From an uncultured Clostridium sp. (GTDB lineage Bacteria > Bacillota > Clostridia > Oscillospirales > Acutalibacteraceae): a DNA stretch of 6,556 nt. The notes below the pieces were generated by a model. The model ran no database searches and was not told where the DNA came from. It saw only the letters and a program-made list of their open reading frames with translations. The stretch is from NCBI GenBank assembly GCA_900547915.1, contig URIN01000088.1, positions 1-6,556 on the forward strand, written 5' to 3'. Of the stretch, positions 4,876 to 6,556 are shown piece by piece. Position numbers and translations under genes: made by a program. Numbering within the stretch: position 1 is the first letter of the stretch; every line of letters begins with the position of its first letter.

Positions 4876-5411
4876 TAATGTTTAAATATATCAAGAACCC
4901 TTTTTTCAAGTCTTTTTTCATAAAGAAACAAATATTTTTTTAGCAACAGGTCATACAGAATAAATACAATATTCATCAGGACAACAAAAAGCACCAGCAT
5001 AGCAACTGAAAAACCGCCGTCTTCAAAAAACGGAATTCCAAATACAAAATACGCAATTAGTTCAACAACAGTTACGGCTATATTAAAAATTAAAAATTTA
5101 ATTATCGCTTTGACCGGTTTTATTTTAATTTTATCAATGTTTCCTTTTATTATAGGATAGTAGCCGAAAAAGAGCGCATACATAAGCACGGTTTCTTTAT
5201 CCGGAACAATAAAAATTGAAATTATGCTTGTTGCTATATACACAAACCAAGCGCAAGAACCAGAAAAAGTTTTCTTAATCATAATTATCAGCACGCCGAG
5301 CACCATTGGTACAACATACGTAAAAACATAAAATAGACTTCCGCAGAACATAAGAGCAACAGACAGTGCTGCGGCTACTCCGCTTACTGCGGCTTTCACG
5401 GATTGTTTCAT
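4875..5411 (-). CDS. Multi-pass membrane protein of unknown function
   Basis: 178 residues from ATG (MKQSVKAAVSGVAAALSVAL), with AGGTGA 4 bases upstream at 5421-5416. A TTG 15 bases further upstream is in frame but has no advantage. The protein is strongly hydrophobic with about five or six predicted membrane spans: roughly 8-24, 27-47, 51-69, 73-89, 103-126 and 135-158. Short basic loops (KK, KGNIDKIKIKPVK) separate them, and the C-terminus is basic and probably cytoplasmic (KKYLFLYEKRLEKRVLDIFKH). There is no signal peptide beyond the first span. I do not recognise the family. The size and topology resemble substrate-binding (S) components of ECF transporters, but no diagnostic motif was seen, so that is only a guess. 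It is transcribed alone and ends in its own terminator. Confidence 0.75.
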   Translation of the reverse strand: MKQSVKAAVSGVAAALSVALMFCGSLFYVFTYVVPMVLGVLIIMIKKTFSGSCAWFVYIATSIISIFIVPDKETVLMYALFFGYYPIIKGNIDKIKIKPVKAIIKFLIFNIAVTVVELIAYFVFGIPFFEDGGFSVAMLVLFVVLMNIVFILYDLLLKKYLFLYEKRLEKRVLDIFKH

Positions 5412-5427
5412 AAAATCACCTGCCAAA

Positions 5428-5457
5428 AATATACAAAAAATATGTATTTATTGTAAA
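5428..5457 (-). promoter_or_regulatory. Possible promoter of the membrane-protein gene
   Basis: On the minus strand TTTACA (5457-5452), an 18-bp spacer and TATATT (5433-5428) make a plausible promoter. Its predicted start at about 5421 would give an extremely short leader beginning at the ribosome binding site. The region is so AT-rich that other -10 matches are possible. Confidence 0.35.
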
Positions 5458-5495
5458 TTATTCGTAAATTGTTGTGTTCTATATTCAAAATAATA

Positions 5496-5524
5496 TTTAC
5501 TTTTTAAAAAAAAATATATATAAT
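5496..5524 (+). promoter_or_regulatory. Promoter of the lipoprotein gene
   Basis: TTTACT (5496-5501; 4 of 6 match), a 17-bp spacer and a perfect TATAAT (5519-5524) predict a start near 5531. The leader carries AGAGGTG (5542-5548), 7 bases before the ATG. A poly-A tract just upstream of the -10 adds AT-richness and curvature but also chance matches. Confidence 0.6.
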
Positions 5525-5555
5525 AAATAAAAAGTGCTTTAAGAGGTGTCTGTTA

Positions 5556-6509
5556 ATGATTAAAAAAATTAGCGCTGTTTTTTTGTGCGTATGCCTTGTT
5601 TCATGCGTTTTTGCAGCCTGCAGTAAAGACGGTGAAAACACTGATGAAGCCGGTGGACTTCAGGACAGTGTGGTAGATTACGGATTCGAGGTAGACGAAG
5701 AAGGCAATACCGTTGCTGTTATTTACGAAGACGGAAAAGCCTATGTTCTTGACGCAGATGGAAATATTACAAATAAAACAATAGATAATCCAAAAAACAT
5801 GCCTAATAACAACGGCAAATCTGATAATTCTTCCGGAAACAGCAATGAGGCTCCCAGTTCAGGGCCAACCACCGTACCGGACAGAGGCGATATAGACAAC
5901 AATACGGGCGGTGCGGAAGGAACAACAGATTCTGAACTTACCACACTGCCGTTAGACAAGGATCAAGTACCTAACACTTCAGCTTCAGGTGATCCTGTTA
6001 AATTCAGCGACAGCGATATAAAAATTATTACAAATATGTTAGAGGTTCCCTATCTCTATACTGAAAACTTTGAAAGTAACCAGAATGTTCCTATCAGTGT
6101 TGCAACGCACGTTGCGTGCTGGATGCTTCAGAGGCAAAACCTTGACACCAACACATTTGCCAGCGGTCCTGTTGTAATTGAATTATTCAACTATTTTGCA
6201 AAAACAGTTATTTCATTCAAAACAGAATGCAACACTTATACCGCAGATAACGCTGTTAACCCTGCACCAATCAGATACAACAGCAACAACGATACATTTA
6301 CAATTACCGGCAGTTCTTATGAAAACCATACACATACTGTAAATATAAAAGAAATACAGTCCCTTGGAAACAATAACTACTATAAAGTTATTGCAAATGT
6401 AAAGGGTATAGATTCAAGCTGCAAAAAGACTTCCGTGGTAGCTGTAATCCAGAAAAACAAGCTTGACACATCACTTGGATTTTCGATTAAAGCTTTACAA
6501 TGGAAATAA
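5556..6509 (+). CDS. Secreted lipoprotein of unknown function
   Basis: 317 residues. A type II signal peptide is visible: basic MIKK, a hydrophobic stretch to about residue 20, then FAAC with C22 as the likely lipidated cysteine. LVSC at 14-17 is an alternative lipobox. After it come a short acidic region with a predicted beta-rich patch (VVDYGFEVDEEGNTVAVIYE, then DGKAYVLDADGNI, about 39-71) and a low-complexity Asn/Ser/Gly/Thr/Asp-rich linker (about 75-150). A C-terminal domain (about 151-317) has helices near 151-222 and a beta-rich end with conserved-looking aromatics. The two cysteines C188 and C225 could form a disulfide outside the cell, as could C289. The likely place is the outer face of the membrane, with the linker spanning into the wall. 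I do not recognise the family. It is divergent from the membrane-protein gene, with about 144 bp between starts, and no functional link is evident. Confidence 0.8.
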   Translation: MIKKISAVFLCVCLVSCVFAACSKDGENTDEAGGLQDSVVDYGFEVDEEGNTVAVIYEDGKAYVLDADGNITNKTIDNPKNMPNNNGKSDNSSGNSNEAPSSGPTTVPDRGDIDNNTGGAEGTTDSELTTLPLDKDQVPNTSASGDPVKFSDSDIKIITNMLEVPYLYTENFESNQNVPISVATHVACWMLQRQNLDTNTFASGPVVIELFNYFAKTVISFKTECNTYTADNAVNPAPIRYNSNNDTFTITGSSYENHTHTVNIKEIQSLGNNNYYKVIANVKGIDSSCKKTSVVAVIQKNKLDTSLGFSIKALQWK

Positions 6510-6549
6510 ATTCCATATAATGAATATTCTAAAAAATGAGCTGTACAAA

Positions 6550-6556
6550 CTGTCTC
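6550..6556 (-). other. Likely adapter remnant at the contig end
   Basis: The final CTGTCTC equals the first seven bases of the reverse-complement Nextera mosaic end. A 7-base match alone is weak, but with the full adapter at the other end of the contig it is probably artificial. Bases 6510-6549, between the lipoprotein stop and this point, show no gene or clear terminator. Confidence 0.7.

Noticed and set aside
5412..5426. TTG start for the membrane protein, adding five residues
   Set aside because: ATG at 5411 has AGGTGA just upstream and begins a typical MKQSVK membrane N-terminus; the TTG has no better site.
5495..5525. Poly-A and AT tract as a replication or attachment element
   Set aside because: It is explained as a promoter region with an A-tract; no iterons, DnaA boxes or target duplications were seen.

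Overview
The window looks like a chromosomal fragment from a low-GC Firmicute, most likely an anaerobic gut Clostridia of the Ruminococcaceae/Oscillospirales kind. The basis is AT-rich intergenic DNA, strong GGAGG-type ribosome binding sites, a FemX-type wall enzyme, a single-domain FeMo-cofactor-family protein and a clostridial-type Crp/Fnr regulator. This taxonomic placement is inference from gene content only. Bases 1-47 are not biological: they are an Illumina Nextera P5/i5 adapter. The last 7 bases match the start of the reverse-complement Nextera mosaic end, so the genomic part is about 48-6549.

Layout. (1) 101-2211, plus strand: a FemX-like peptidoglycan-bridge aminoacyltransferase and an alanine-racemase-fold PLP enzyme overlap by 4 bp (ATGA), forming a cell-wall pair. 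A strong bidirectional terminator (2212-2245) follows. (2) 2283-4767: a thioredoxin/redox block. trxB is on the minus strand. Divergent from it on the plus strand are a small NifX/NafY-like protein with a Cys/His-rich tail and a Crp/Fnr-family regulator. trxA is on the minus strand and its 3' end overlaps the regulator's 3' end by 12 bp. (3) 4875-5411, minus strand: an unrecognised multi-pass membrane protein whose terminator abuts the trxA operator. (4) 5556-6509, plus strand: an unrecognised secreted lipoprotein with a low-complexity linker.

The most interesting point is regulatory. The trxB and trxA promoters, about 1.6 kb apart, share an 18-bp element TTCAGTGAC-N3-ATCACA (plus-strand reading). 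It lies in exactly the same place relative to a perfect TATAAT -10 box: 18 bp between element and -10, and element centre about 41 bp upstream of the predicted start. Both promoters have poor -35 hexamers. This is the geometry of a class II Crp/Fnr-activated promoter. The Crp/Fnr gene between them has the R-E-x-x-x-R recognition-helix residues that CRP uses to read GTGA half-sites. The simplest model is a local thioredoxin regulon: the regulator activates both halves of the thioredoxin system, perhaps sensing redox state through a Cys pair (CxxxxxC) in its sensor domain. The Cys/His-rich NifX-like protein may be a metal- or cluster-handling partner, possibly co-transcribed with the regulator.

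No tRNA, rRNA, CRISPR array, insertion sequence or attachment site was seen. No gene-free stretch exceeds 300 bases.
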